Source: Kitasatospora sp. MAA4
GTDB taxonomy: Bacteria; Actinomycetota; Actinomycetes; Streptomycetales; Streptomycetaceae
NCBI RefSeq assembly: GCF_029893355.1
Contig: NZ_JARZAI010000002.1
Coordinates: forward strand, 62,001-126,000
Direction: 5' to 3'
Length of the DNA stretch: 64,000 nucleotides
Every line of letters begins with the position of its first letter. The first letter of the stretch is position 1. A program made the translations under genes and the position numbers. The notes beneath the pieces were generated by a model that worked only from the letters and a program-made list of their open reading frames with translations, was not told the DNA's origin and searched no databases. Positions 22,763 to 31,741 of the stretch are shown in pieces.

Positions 22763-24361
22763 ATGCTGCTGGAGCCGTTGCCGCCTGCGTCACCCCGGCC
22801 CTGGGAACTGCTGCGGATCCCACCCGCCCGGGCCGCCAGGCTCGCCGCCCTCAACGGGTGGGTCGGGCCGGCGCTGGTCACGCTGCTCGCCGGGGTGCTG
22901 CGGTTCGCCAACCTGGGCAGCCCGCGCGCCGTGGTCTTCGACGAGACGTACTACGCGAAGGACGCCTGGTCGCTGCTGCGGTACGGCTACGAGGGGACCT
23001 GGGGCGCCGGGGCCGACGTCGACCTGCTGGCCCGGCCGCAGCGGATCGACCTCACCGCCGCGCCGGAGTTCATCGCGCATCCACCGGTCGGCAAGTGGCT
23101 GATCGCGCTGGGCGAGGCGATGTTCGGGCTGACCCCGTTCGGCTGGCGGTTCGTGCCGGCCCTGCTGGGGACACTCTCGGTGCTGATGCTCTGCCGGATC
23201 GGCCGCCGTCTGCTGCGCTCGACCGTGTGGGGCTGCCTGGCCGGGCTGCTGCTCACCTTCGACGGGCTGCACTTCGTGATGAGCCGTACGGCACTGCTGG
23301 ACATCGTGCTGATGTTCTGGGTGCTCGCCGCCTTCGGCTGCCTGCTGATCGACCGGGACGCCTTCCGGGCCCGGCTGAACGCCGACTGCGGTCGGCAGCC
23401 GAGCGAGGAGGAACGGGCCTCGCGGCCCTGGCGGTTGGCCGCCGGGGTCTGCCTGGGACTGGCGTGCGGCACCAAGTGGAGCGGGGCCTACTCGCTGGCC
23501 GCCTTCGGCCTGCTCACGGTGGCCTGGGACGTCGGCGCCTACCGGGCGGCCGGCGCCGTCCGGCCGTGGCGGGTCGCGCTGGTCCGGCAGGCGGTGCCGG
23601 CGTTCGCGGCGCTGGTGCCGGTCGCCTTCGCGACCTACCTGGCGTCCTGGACGGGTTGGCTGCTGGGGCAGGGCGGCTACGCACGGGACTGGGCGGTGGG
23701 TCAGGACCTGTCCAGCATCGGGCCGTTGGGCTCCTGGGTACCCGGGTCGCTGATCAGCCTGGTCCACTACCACCAGGAGATCTGGGGCTTCCACCTCGTG
23801 CTCTCCACGCCGCACCGCTACCAGTCCGATCCGCTGGACTGGCTGCTGCTGACCCGTCCGGTCTCCTACTTCTTCCGGGATTCCGCGGCCGGCTCGGCGG
23901 CCTGCCGCACCGAGGGGTGCACGCGCGAGATCCTCGCGCTCGGCACGCCGCTGCTCTGGTGGACGGCGGTGGTCGCCCTCGGCTACCTGCTGCACCGGCT
24001 GCTGCGCCGGCGCGACTGGCGGGCGGGCGCGGTGCTCGCCGCGGTGGGGGCGGGCTACCTGCCGTGGTTCCTCTACCAGGGCCGGACGCTGTTCTCCTTC
24101 TACACGGTCGCCTTCGTGCCGTTCCTGTGCCTGGCGGTGGCCATGCTGCTGGCCGACCTCGCGGGTCGGCCGGGCCGGCTGCCGTCCTCACCGGACGGGG
24201 GCCCGGGGCGGCGGTCGGTGCGGTGGGCGCGGCCGGCGGTGGCGGGGCTGCTGACCGTCGCGGTGGTGGTGAACTTCGCCTGGTTCCTGCCGCTCTACAC
24301 CGGGCAGGCCGAGACGGTCTCGGCCTGGGAGAGCCGGATCTGGTTCGACAGCTGGATCTGA
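22763..24361 (+). CDS. pmt: Dolichyl-phosphate-mannose type protein O-mannosyltransferase
   Basis: Pmt transfers mannose from polyprenyl phosphate mannose to Ser/Thr of secreted proteins at the membrane. The 532-residue polytopic protein has the acidic first-loop motif VVFDETYYAKDAW, a large conserved loop (FIAHPPVGKW; LVHYHQEIWGFH) and many hydrophobic helices. Its position near rsmB and rpe is common in actinobacteria. ATG 22763 is chosen; the reading frame stays open upstream to 22664 but that segment is unlike the family N-terminus. Confidence 0.92.
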   Translation: MLLEPLPPASPRPWELLRIPPARAARLAALNGWVGPALVTLLAGVLRFANLGSPRAVVFDETYYAKDAWSLLRYGYEGTWGAGADVDLLARPQRIDLTAAPEFIAHPPVGKWLIALGEAMFGLTPFGWRFVPALLGTLSVLMLCRIGRRLLRSTVWGCLAGLLLTFDGLHFVMSRTALLDIVLMFWVLAAFGCLLIDRDAFRARLNADCGRQPSEEERASRPWRLAAGVCLGLACGTKWSGAYSLAAFGLLTVAWDVGAYRAAGAVRPWRVALVRQAVPAFAALVPVAFATYLASWTGWLLGQGGYARDWAVGQDLSSIGPLGSWVPGSLISLVHYHQEIWGFHLVLSTPHRYQSDPLDWLLLTRPVSYFFRDSAAGSAACRTEGCTREILALGTPLLWWTAVVALGYLLHRLLRRRDWRAGAVLAAVGAGYLPWFLYQGRTLFSFYTVAFVPFLCLAVAMLLADLAGRPGRLPSSPDGGPGRRSVRWARPAVAGLLTVAVVVNFAWFLPLYTGQAETVSAWESRIWFDSWI

Positions 24362-24401
24362 TGGATCCGATGGATCTGACCGGTCGGCTCGGCGAGGGAC
24401 T

Positions 24402-24414
24402 TGACTGGCAGTCA
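24402..24414. promoter_or_regulatory. Palindrome upstream of the aldo/keto reductase
   Basis: TGACTGGCAGTCA is a perfect 6+1+6 palindrome about 40 bp before the reductase start and overlaps a TTGACT hexamer. Possible regulator binding site. Confidence 0.4.
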
Positions 24415-24452
24415 GTCTGGACAAACGGACGGGTGCGGCAGAGGGTGACCCC

Positions 24453-25424
24453 ATGGAGTTCACCTACCTCGGCCGTACCGGCCTTCGCGTCTCACGCCTC
24501 TGCCTGGGCACCATGAACTTCGGCCCGCACACCGAAGAGGCCGACGCCCACCAGATCATGGACGTGGCCCACGAGCAGGGCATCAACTTCTTCGACACCG
24601 CCAACGTCTACGGCTTCGGCGAGAACAAGGGCCGCACCGAGGAGATCATCGGCAGCTGGTTCGCCCAGGGCGGGGGCCGCCGCGAGCGGACCGTCCTCGC
24701 CACCAAGCTCTACGGCGACATGGGGTCCTGGCCCAATGAGGGCAAGCTCTCCGCGCTCAACATCCGCCGGGCCGTCGACGCCAGCCTCAAGCGGCTGGGG
24801 ACCGATTACATCGATCTCTACCAGATGCACCACATCGACCGCGCCACGCCGTGGGAGGAGATCTGGCAGGCCATGGAGGTCCTGGTCACCCAGGGCAAGA
24901 TCATCTACGTCGGCTCCAGCAACTTCGCGGGCTGGCACCTCGCCCAGGCCCAGGAGGCCGCCAAGGCCCGCGGGTTCCTCGGGCTGACGAGTGAGCAGTC
25001 GCTCTACAACCTGCTGGAGCGCAGCGTCGAGCTGGAGGTGGTGCCGGCCGCCGAGCACTACGGCATCGGGCTCATCCCCTGGTCCCCGCTGCACGGCGGC
25101 GTCCTCGGCGGGGTGCTGCGCAAGGAGCGCGAGGGCGTCCGCCGGGTCTCCGGCCGCGCCGTCGAGACGCTCGGCGTCAAGCGCGAGCAGATCGCCCGGT
25201 ACGAGGACCTCGCCGCCGAGATCGGCCACGAGCCCGGCGACATCGCGCTCGCCTGGCTGCTCACCCGCCCGGCTGTCACCGCGCCGATCGTCGGCCCGCG
25301 CACGGTGGAGCAACTGCACGCGGCGGTGCGGGCGCTGGACGTGACGCTCGACCAGAAGACGCTGGACCAGCTGGACGAGATCTTCCCGGGCCGCCGCCCG
25401 GCGCCGGAGGACTACGCCTGGTGA
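24453..25424 (+). CDS. Aldo/keto reductase
   Basis: The 323-residue NADPH-dependent AKR is close to the YghZ/voltage-gated K-channel beta-like group. The catalytic tetrad is visible: Asp and Tyr in FFDTANVYGFGENKG, Lys in LATKLYGDMG and His in LYQMHHID. NADPH contacts include the C-terminal APIVGPRTVEQL. GAGGGTGA precedes ATG 24453. The stop overlaps the next gene (GTGA), so a methyltransferase is co-translated. Substrate unknown. Confidence 0.92.
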   Translation: MEFTYLGRTGLRVSRLCLGTMNFGPHTEEADAHQIMDVAHEQGINFFDTANVYGFGENKGRTEEIIGSWFAQGGGRRERTVLATKLYGDMGSWPNEGKLSALNIRRAVDASLKRLGTDYIDLYQMHHIDRATPWEEIWQAMEVLVTQGKIIYVGSSNFAGWHLAQAQEAAKARGFLGLTSEQSLYNLLERSVELEVVPAAEHYGIGLIPWSPLHGGVLGGVLRKEREGVRRVSGRAVETLGVKREQIARYEDLAAEIGHEPGDIALAWLLTRPAVTAPIVGPRTVEQLHAAVRALDVTLDQKTLDQLDEIFPGRRPAPEDYAW

Positions 25425-26254
25425 ACAGCTACACCGACGAGCGGCTGGCCGCCGCCTACCAGTCGGGCAACGAGATGCCGGCCGACTCGCTGCGGGGCTG
25501 GGCCGAGCTCTTCCTGCGGGAGGCGCCGGTGCCGGCGTCCGGGACCGTCGGTCTGCGGCTGGTGGAGGTCGGCGCCGGCACGGGGATGTTCTGTGCGGCG
25601 CTGGCCGACCTGGCGGACGGTGCGCTGGTGGTCGGCATCGAGCCCGCCGCGCCGATGCTCGCGGAGGCGGTGCGGCGCAACGCCCGTCCGCGGGTGCGCT
25701 ATCTGGCGGGCAGCGCGGAGGCGCTGCCCGTCGCGGACGCCGGGTTCGACCTGGCGCTGCTCTCCCGCGTCGTCCACCATCTGCCGGACCGGCCGGCCGC
25801 CGCGCGGGAGATGCTGCGGGTCCTGCGTCCGGGCGGGCGGCTGGTGATCCGGACGACCTTCCGCGAGCGGCTGGACGCGCTCGTCTACACCTACTGGCCG
25901 CGGCTGCGGGAGACCGACGCCGGGCGGTTCCCCGCCGAGCGGGAGGTGCTGGCGGACTTCACGGCGGCCGGGTTCACGGTGCACCGGGTGTTCTCGCAGG
26001 CGCTGGCGGTGGCCCGTGACCTGGGCGAGTTCCGGGACCGGCTGACCGACCGTCCGCAGTCCAAGTTCCTCGCGCTGACCGAGCGCGAGTTCGCCGAGGG
26101 ACTGGCCAGGTTGAGCGCGGACGCGCTCGATGCGCGGCGCGCGGCGGCGGCGCAGCCCGTACGTGAGCGGTACGACCTCGTGGTGCTGGAGCGCCCGCGC
26201 GAAACGGCTCCGCGAGGAATGCGATCGGTCGGTTTCGTCGAATCATCCGAGTAG
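25421..26254 (+). CDS. Class I SAM-dependent methyltransferase
   Basis: The 277-residue protein has a Rossmann methyltransferase core (UbiE/Methyltransf_11 type): motif I LVEVGAGTGMFCAAL, the acidic ribose-binding VGIEPAAPML, GSAEALPVADAGFDLAL and LRPGGRLVIRTTF. The C-terminal region is unremarkable. It starts at GTG 25421 inside the reductase stop. The substrate cannot be assigned. Confidence 0.88.
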   Translation: MNSYTDERLAAAYQSGNEMPADSLRGWAELFLREAPVPASGTVGLRLVEVGAGTGMFCAALADLADGALVVGIEPAAPMLAEAVRRNARPRVRYLAGSAEALPVADAGFDLALLSRVVHHLPDRPAAAREMLRVLRPGGRLVIRTTFRERLDALVYTYWPRLRETDAGRFPAEREVLADFTAAGFTVHRVFSQALAVARDLGEFRDRLTDRPQSKFLALTEREFAEGLARLSADALDARRAAAAQPVRERYDLVVLERPRETAPRGMRSVGFVESSE

Positions 26255-26391
26255 TTCCCCGCTGCCCCCCGCGTTTGCCTGGATGATCACCTGCTGATGA
26301 AATGGAATCACTCGGGGGGAGCTGTCCGTTGTGCTGGTGCCTCGGTTAAAGTTCCAGCGCCTCTGCCAACGGCAAAAAAAGGGATCGAACA

Positions 26392-27717
26392 ATGAGAGAC
26401 CGGTCGTCCGGCACGAGTCATCAGCAGCAGTTCGGGATCCGCGCGAATCAGCGGTCGGGCGACCGCCGACGAGTGGTCGTCACGGGAGTGGGAGTGATTT
26501 CTCCGCTCGGTGGCGACGCCGCCTCGACCTGGCGGGGGCTGCTGGCGGGGGAGTGCGGTGTGCGGCCGCTGGTCGGGGCGGAGTTCGAGGGGCTGCCGGT
26601 GCGGATCGCGGCCCCCGCGGCGATCGACCCGGCCGACCGGCTGCCCCGTACCCAGGCGCGGACCATGGGCCGCAGCGCGCAGTTCGCGCTGCTGGCCGCG
26701 CGCGAGGCCTGGGCGGACGCCGGTCTCGCCCACTCGGCGATGCGGGACGGCGAGCTGGACGCCAAGCGGGTCGGGGTGTCGATGGGCACCATCATCGGCG
26801 GCGCGCCGGTGCTGGTGGCGGCCGACCAGGTGCTGTCGCAGCGCGGGGCGAGATTCGTCTCGCCGCACACCGCGCCGATGACCGTGCCCAACGGCGCCGC
26901 GGCGCAGATCGCGATCGACCTCGGCATCCGCGGTGAGGCGCGGACGGTGGTGGCCGGCTGCGCCTCGGGCACCGAGGCGATCGGCCAGGCGATCGACCGG
27001 ATCAGGCACGGCCACCTGGACGTCGTGCTGGCCGGCGGCACCGAGGCGGTGATCACCCCCGTGGTGCTGGCCGCGTTCGCCTCGATGCGCGCGCTGTCGC
27101 TGGGCGAGGACGGGCCCCTGGGCGCGTCCCGGCCCTTCGACAAGAACCGGGACGGCTTCGTCGTCGGCGAGGGCGCCGGGCTGCTGGTCCTGGAGGACGA
27201 GGAGCACGCGCTGGCCCGCGGGGCGCGGATCTACTGCGAGGCGGCCGGGTGGGGCCTGTCCGCCGACGCTCACCACATGGTCGCCCCCCGACCTGACGGC
27301 GAGGGGATCGTGGACGCGATAGCCAAGGCGCTGGCCGACGCCGGCGCCGAGCCCGGCGACGTGGTCCACGTGAACGCGCACGCCACCGCGACCCCGAACG
27401 GGGACGCCGCGGAGGCGGTCGCGCTGCACGCGGTCTTCGGCGCCGGGATCGGCGACGTCGCGGTCACCGCTCCCAAGGGCGCCCTGGGCCACATGCAGGG
27501 GGCCGGCGGTGCGGTGGAGGCGATCGCCACCGTGCTGACCCTGCATCACGGGCTTATCCCGCCCACCGTCGGCTGTGACAATCCGGACGACGAGATAGGC
27601 CTCGACGTCGTCGTCGGGGCGCCGCGCCCGCTCTCCCGCGGCGGGGATGTGGCGCTGAGTAACTCCTACGGCTTCGGCGGGCACAACGCGGTTCTCGCCT
27701 TCCGTCGCACCGGCTGA
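26392..27717 (+). CDS. FabF-like beta-ketoacyl-ACP synthase II (orphan)
   Basis: The 441-residue decarboxylating condensing enzyme has a complete Cys-His-His triad: Cys in VVAGCASGTEAIG, His in VNAHATATPNGD and His in PKGALGHMQGAGG. The C-terminal NSYGFGGHNAVL motif is present. The first about 25 residues form a polar extension. It stands alone, with no ACP, reductase or dehydratase beside it, so it is not a standard fab gene; it could serve fatty acid synthesis or a discrete polyketide pathway. The RBS AAAGGGA precedes ATG 26392. Confidence 0.92.
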   Translation: MRDRSSGTSHQQQFGIRANQRSGDRRRVVVTGVGVISPLGGDAASTWRGLLAGECGVRPLVGAEFEGLPVRIAAPAAIDPADRLPRTQARTMGRSAQFALLAAREAWADAGLAHSAMRDGELDAKRVGVSMGTIIGGAPVLVAADQVLSQRGARFVSPHTAPMTVPNGAAAQIAIDLGIRGEARTVVAGCASGTEAIGQAIDRIRHGHLDVVLAGGTEAVITPVVLAAFASMRALSLGEDGPLGASRPFDKNRDGFVVGEGAGLLVLEDEEHALARGARIYCEAAGWGLSADAHHMVAPRPDGEGIVDAIAKALADAGAEPGDVVHVNAHATATPNGDAAEAVALHAVFGAGIGDVAVTAPKGALGHMQGAGGAVEAIATVLTLHHGLIPPTVGCDNPDDEIGLDVVVGAPRPLSRGGDVALSNSYGFGGHNAVLAFRRTG

Positions 27718-27723
27718 GAAAAT

Positions 27724-27741
27724 AAACCGATGGATCGGTTT
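27724..27741 (+). terminator. Small hairpin after the FabF-like gene
   Basis: AAACCGAT and ATCGGTTT are exact complements just after the stop, followed by TT; several TCGGTT units follow. Weak terminator candidate. Confidence 0.35.
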
Positions 27742-27875
27742 TCGGCTGGTCGGTTTGGTTGGTCGGTTAATCGGTTCCGGGTGCACTCTCGCGAGGCGCG
27801 GGGATCGTCCATATACGGCCTATTCCGCGGAATCCCGGGCGACCGGAAATGATTCAGCCGGGCGCCGCGGGCCGA

Positions 27876-27923
27876 GCCGTCGTCCGCGCCGTCGTCCGCG
27901 CCGTGGTTCGCGCCGTCGTCCGC
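27876..27923. repeat. Four 12-bp tandem repeats upstream of rpe
   Basis: Units of GCCGTCGTCCGC run head to tail four times (the third is GCCGTGGTTCGC). They lie in the 304-bp non-coding gap between the FabF-like gene and rpe; otherwise the gap shows only the hairpin near 27724. No gene is evident here. Confidence 0.8.
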
Positions 27924-28021
27924 GCCGGGCCCGGGCCGTGTGGGAGCACCTGGGACGCGGGGGATGATGGGGGCGAGGCGACCGCGGTGGTGGCCCGTAC
28001 CGAGTGGTGAAGGTATCGGAA

Positions 28022-28705
28022 ATGGCGCAGATCAACCCCAGCATCCTGTCCGCGGACTTCGCTCGCCTCGCCCAGGAGGCCGAGGCCGTCCGGGGGGCCG
28101 ACTGGCTGCACGTGGACGTGATGGACAACCACTTCGTCCCGAACCTCACACTCGGTGTGCCGATCGTGGAGTCGCTGGCCCGGGCCACCGACACCCCGCT
28201 GGACTGCCACCTGATGATCGAGCAGCCGGACCGCTGGGCCCCCCAGTACGTCGAGGCCGGCGCCGGCTCGGTGACCTTCCACGTCGAGGCGGCCGCGGCG
28301 CCGGTCCGGCTGGCCCGGGAGATCCGCGCCAAGGGCGCCCGCGCCGCGATGGCGCTGCGCCCGGCCACGCCCATCGAGCCGTACGAGGACCTGCTGTCCG
28401 AGCTGGACATGGTCCTGATCATGACGGTCGAGCCCGGCTTCGGCGGCCAGGCGTTCCTGGACATCATGCTGCCCAAGATCCGCCGCACCCGTGAGCTGAT
28501 CTCCAAGCACGGCCTGGAACTCTGGCTCCAGGTCGACGGCGGCGTCTCGGCGTCCACCATCGAGCGCTGCGCCGAGGCCGGCGCCGACGTCTTCGTGGCC
28601 GGCTCGGCCGTCTACGGCGCCGCCGACCCGGCCGAGGCGGTGCGCGCCCTGCGCGCCCAGGCCGATGCCGCCACCACGGGCGCGCCCTGGGCCTGCGCGC
28701 ACTGA
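28022..28705 (+). CDS. rpe: Ribulose-phosphate 3-epimerase
   Basis: Rpe interconverts ribulose 5-phosphate and xylulose 5-phosphate in the pentose phosphate pathway. The 227-residue TIM-barrel protein has [10 protein letters not shown], the metal/catalytic site [36 protein letters not shown] and the phosphate-binding [14 protein letters not shown] 28022 follows GAAGG. Confidence 0.96.
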   Translation: MAQINPSILSADFARLAQEAEAVRGADWLHVDVMDNHFVPNLTLGVPIVESLARATDTPLDCHLMIEQPDRWAPQYVEAGAGSVTFHVEAAAAPVRLAREIRAKGARAAMALRPATPIEPYEDLLSELDMVLIMTVEPGFGGQAFLDIMLPKIRRTRELISKHGLELWLQVDGGVSASTIERCAEAGADVFVAGSAVYGAADPAEAVRALRAQADAATTGAPWACAH

Positions 28706-28745
28706 GACGCGATCGCTGCGCCGTCGTCAGCTACCGTGGGATCCT

Positions 28746-29705
28746 GTGAGCAACCTTGATCTCAAGCCCGTCACCGCCCTCTGCGGCGGCGACGCCAGCA
28801 CGGGCCCGGTACGGGAGCTGATGACGGGTCGGTCCGTCCGGCTCGGCGAGAGCACCCAGGTGCGCCGACTGCTGCCGAACCTGCCCCGGCGGATGGTCGG
28901 CGCCTGGTGCTTCGTCGACCACTACGGCCCGGACGACATCGCCGACGAGCCCGGGATGCAGGTGCCCCCGCACCCGCACCTGGGGCTGCAGACCGTCAGC
29001 TGGCTGCACGAGGGCGAGGTGCTGCACCGCGACAGCCTGGGCAGCCTGCAGACCGTCCGCCCGCGCGAGCTCGGCCTGATGACCTCCGGCCGCGCCATCT
29101 CGCACTCCGAGGAGTCCCCGCGCTCGCATGCGCGGTTCCTGCACGGCGCCCAGCTCTGGGTCGCCCTACCGGACGCGCACCGGCGCACCGCGCCCGCCTT
29201 CGAGCACCACGCCGACCTGCCCGTGGTGACGGCACCCGGCCTGCACGGCACCGTCATCCTCGGCGAACTGGACGGCGCGGCCTCGCCCGGCACCACCTTC
29301 ACCCCCCTGGTCGGCGTCGACCTCACCCTCACCGAACGCACCGCCGCCGCCCTCCCGCTGGACCCCGGCTTCGAGTACGCGGTGCTGGCGATGACCGGCA
29401 GCGTCGACGTGGACGGCGTCCGGGTCGAGCCCGGTTCGATCCTCTACCTGGGCTGCGGCCGGCGCGAACTCCCGCTGCTGGCCCGCACGGACAGCTCGGT
29501 GCTGCTGCTGGGCGGGGAGCCGTTCGAGGAGGAGATCCTGATGTGGTGGAATTTCCTGGGACGGACTGATGAGGATATCAGGCAGGCGCGCGAGGACTGG
29601 ATGACCGGGACCAGGTTCGGTGAGGTGCACGGCTACGACGGCGCCCGGCTGGCCGCGCCCGAGGTGCCCCAACTGCCCATGAAACCACGGGGAAGGGCGC
29701 GCTGA
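28746..29705 (+). CDS. Pirin-family cupin protein
   Basis: The 319-residue bicupin protein has the pirin metal site: HPHLGLQTVSWLHEGEVLHR and GRAISHSEES supply the His/His/His/Glu ligands for iron. Bacterial pirins act as quercetinases or redox-linked modulators of metabolic enzymes; which applies here is not visible. GTG 28746 is the start. A putative stem-loop (29926-29959) follows in an otherwise empty gap of about 290 bp. Confidence 0.92.
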   Translation: MSNLDLKPVTALCGGDASTGPVRELMTGRSVRLGESTQVRRLLPNLPRRMVGAWCFVDHYGPDDIADEPGMQVPPHPHLGLQTVSWLHEGEVLHRDSLGSLQTVRPRELGLMTSGRAISHSEESPRSHARFLHGAQLWVALPDAHRRTAPAFEHHADLPVVTAPGLHGTVILGELDGAASPGTTFTPLVGVDLTLTERTAAALPLDPGFEYAVLAMTGSVDVDGVRVEPGSILYLGCGRRELPLLARTDSSVLLLGGEPFEEEILMWWNFLGRTDEDIRQAREDWMTGTRFGEVHGYDGARLAAPEVPQLPMKPRGRAR

Positions 29706-29925
29706 TCTTGGCGTATGTGCCTGTGAGGCGGCGCGCCGGGTTGCGGTGGATCGTAGGCCGGTCGGTCTGCGATCCGCTGTTCCGGGAGGACGTTCGTGCC
29801 GCTCAATAGCTGTCTATGCCGACGGCACCTTGATCGTTTCAAGCCCGGTCGCGGAAGACCAACCCACGCCGCCGTGATCCACTCGACGGGTGATCACAGT
29901 TGGCGCTGCCCGTCGGGACCGGGGA

Positions 29926-29962
29926 GTCCGAACCTGCCTCCGTTCAGGCGGGCTCGGACTTT
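29926..29962. terminator. Stem-loop between pirin gene and pseudogene
   Basis: GTCCGA/TCGGAC plus CCTGCC/GGCGGG arms with one internal mismatch are followed by TTT on the plus strand. Nothing else is recognised between 29706 and 29995. Confidence 0.4.
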
Positions 29963-29995
29963 CCGGTCTCACAAGTGCGGTGCGGGGCACGCCAT

Positions 29996-30768
29996 TCAGC
30001 GGGGATGGACCTCCAGGAAGGCGCGGACCGCGGACTCCAGGGCGCCCTCGATCCAGGCCGGCTTCAGGCTGGTGTGCTCGCCCGCGAAGTGCACCCGGCC
30101 CTCCACCGTGCGGGTGGCGGGGTGCAGTTCGTGCAGCTGGCCCGGGGTGAAGATGACCGCCTCGCCGAGCGCGTAGCGGGCCCTGGCCCAGGACTGGCTG
30201 ACGCCCACGCCGGCGTACGAGGAGCGGACGACCGGGCCGAACAGCCGCTCCATGTCGTCCAGGGCGAACGCGACCCGCTCGCCCTCGGTGAGGGAGTCCC
30301 AGCGCATGGCGTCGTCGGACCAGCTGTACGAGGCCAGCACCACGCCGCCCGGCGATCCGGCCGGGGCGTGCGAGGGCAGGTAGGTTTTGCGGCTGGGGCT
30401 GTCGGAGGTGCAGCCTCCGCCGGTGAAGCCGTTCTTGCCCTGCTCCCAGAAGCGGGTTTTGAACTCCAGCAGCACCTTGGTGGCGGAGTCGTAGTGCAGC
30501 TCGTTGACGGCCCGGCGCTTGGGGTAGGACATCAGCGGTTCGACGGTGCAGAAGCGCAGTGCGCTGAACGGGATGGTGACGATCGCGTAGTTGCCCTCGA
30601 AGGACTCGGTGGGGTGGATCGGTGCGCCGTCGCAGGACTCCTCGGTGCCGCTCTCGGCGGTGGTCTCGATGCGGACCCCGTGGTCGCTCTGGACGAGGCG
30701 GGTCATCCGCCGGCCCATCCGGATGTCGTTCCTGAGCGGCGCGGCCAGGGCCTCGGTCAGGATGACTG
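29996..30768 (-). pseudogene. 3' fragment of a flavin monoamine oxidase
   Basis: About 255 C-terminal residues of a flavin-containing amine oxidase are readable ([54 protein letters not shown], the FAD-binding end). The whole N-terminal FAD-binding half is missing. The fragment runs, in a different frame, straight into an aminotransferase fragment at about 30768. No start codon or RBS belongs to it. This is a deletion remnant, not a functional gene. Confidence 0.85.
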
Positions 30769-31265
30769 GTGGAGCGCGAAGGCGGCGAGCCGATCGTAGA
30801 AGTCGCCGGTGGCCAGGGCGGCGGTGGGGTTGTTCGGGTAGTTGACCCACAGCAGCTTTGCGCGGCGCGCGATCTCGGCGGGGATGGCGTCCAGGTCGGG
30901 CAGGAAGCCGTTCTCGCGGCGCAGCGGCATGCGGTACACCTGCGCGCCGCAGTACTTGGCCCAGGTCGCGTAGACGGGGTAGCCGGGGTCGGGGACGATC
31001 ACCACGTCGCCGGGGTCCACGAAAGCCAGCGCCAGGTGGGCCATCGCCTCCTTGCTGCCGAGGGTCACCAGGACCTGCCGGTCGGGGTCGGGACGTAGGC
31101 CGAAACGGCGGTCGAAGAAGTCCGAGGCGGCGCTGCGCAGCTGCGATGTCCCCTGGTAGGGAGGGTACTTGTGCAGCTCCGGCTGCTCCACGGCCAGCTG
31201 CATGGCGGCGACGATCGCCGGCGGCGTGGGCAGGTCGCAGTCGCCGACACCGTCGGAACCAGCCC
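30768..31265 (-). pseudogene. Internal fragment of a class I/II aminotransferase (LL-DAP aminotransferase-like)
   Basis: About 165 residues match the N-terminal part of a PLP-dependent aminotransferase: [70 protein letters not shown] and [15 protein letters not shown]. The 5' end is cut by an in-frame stop (near 31269). The 3' end, including the PLP lysine region, is lost at the junction with the amine oxidase remnant. An ATG at 31203 lies inside conserved sequence and is not a true start. Confidence 0.85.
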
Positions 31266-31348
31266 GTCAGTGGCCGGGCCGCTCTTCTCTCGATGGGGTC
31301 GCGCCCCCTGCGGTCGCGGTGTCACTGGTGGCCCGTACTGTCCACGGC

Positions 31349-31741
31349 ATGGCAATCGTGATGTTCGTCGACGAGACGACGGCGGGGGACCGGAGCGACG
31401 GGTGGGGCCTGGAGATCGCCGAGGAGAGGCTCACTGTGCGTGAGTTGATCCGGCGCCGGGTCTTCCAGGAGGTCGCCGAGTACAACGCGCGCACACCGCA
31501 GGTGTTCCAGGGGCTCGTGCAGCCGCAGGATGCCGAGCGTGTGCTGAACGGGTACGTGCTGCGGACTCCCCGCCGGATAGACCCCGAGGTGCAGACCGAG
31601 CTGGCGCTCAGGGCCTTTGCGGGGAACGGCTTCCTCGTGCTGGTGGGGGACCGCCAGGTCGTCGACCCGGATGAGGAGATCGAGCTGGTGCTGGGTACCG
31701 AGGTCACGTTCCTGAAGCTCGTGGCCCTGGTGGGGGGATGA
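31349..31741 (+). CDS. Conserved hypothetical partner of the DUF4132 protein
   Basis: The 130-residue protein begins MAIVMFVDETTAGDRSDGWG (an alternative ATG lies at 31361). It is acidic and predicted alpha/beta, with RELIRRRVFQEVAEYNARTP and a C-terminal stretch ending TFLKLVALVGG. No family is recognised. It overlaps the downstream large gene (ATGA) and should be made with it, so they probably act together. Confidence 0.7.
   Translation: MAIVMFVDETTAGDRSDGWGLEIAEERLTVRELIRRRVFQEVAEYNARTPQVFQGLVQPQDAERVLNGYVLRTPRRIDPEVQTELALRAFAGNGFLVLVGDRQVVDPDEEIELVLGTEVTFLKLVALVGG

Noticed and set aside
26392-27717. Treating the FabF-like gene as part of the 39-48 kb cluster
   Set aside because: It is 11 kb away, separated by rpe, pirin, a deletion scar and regulators, so linkage is not supported.
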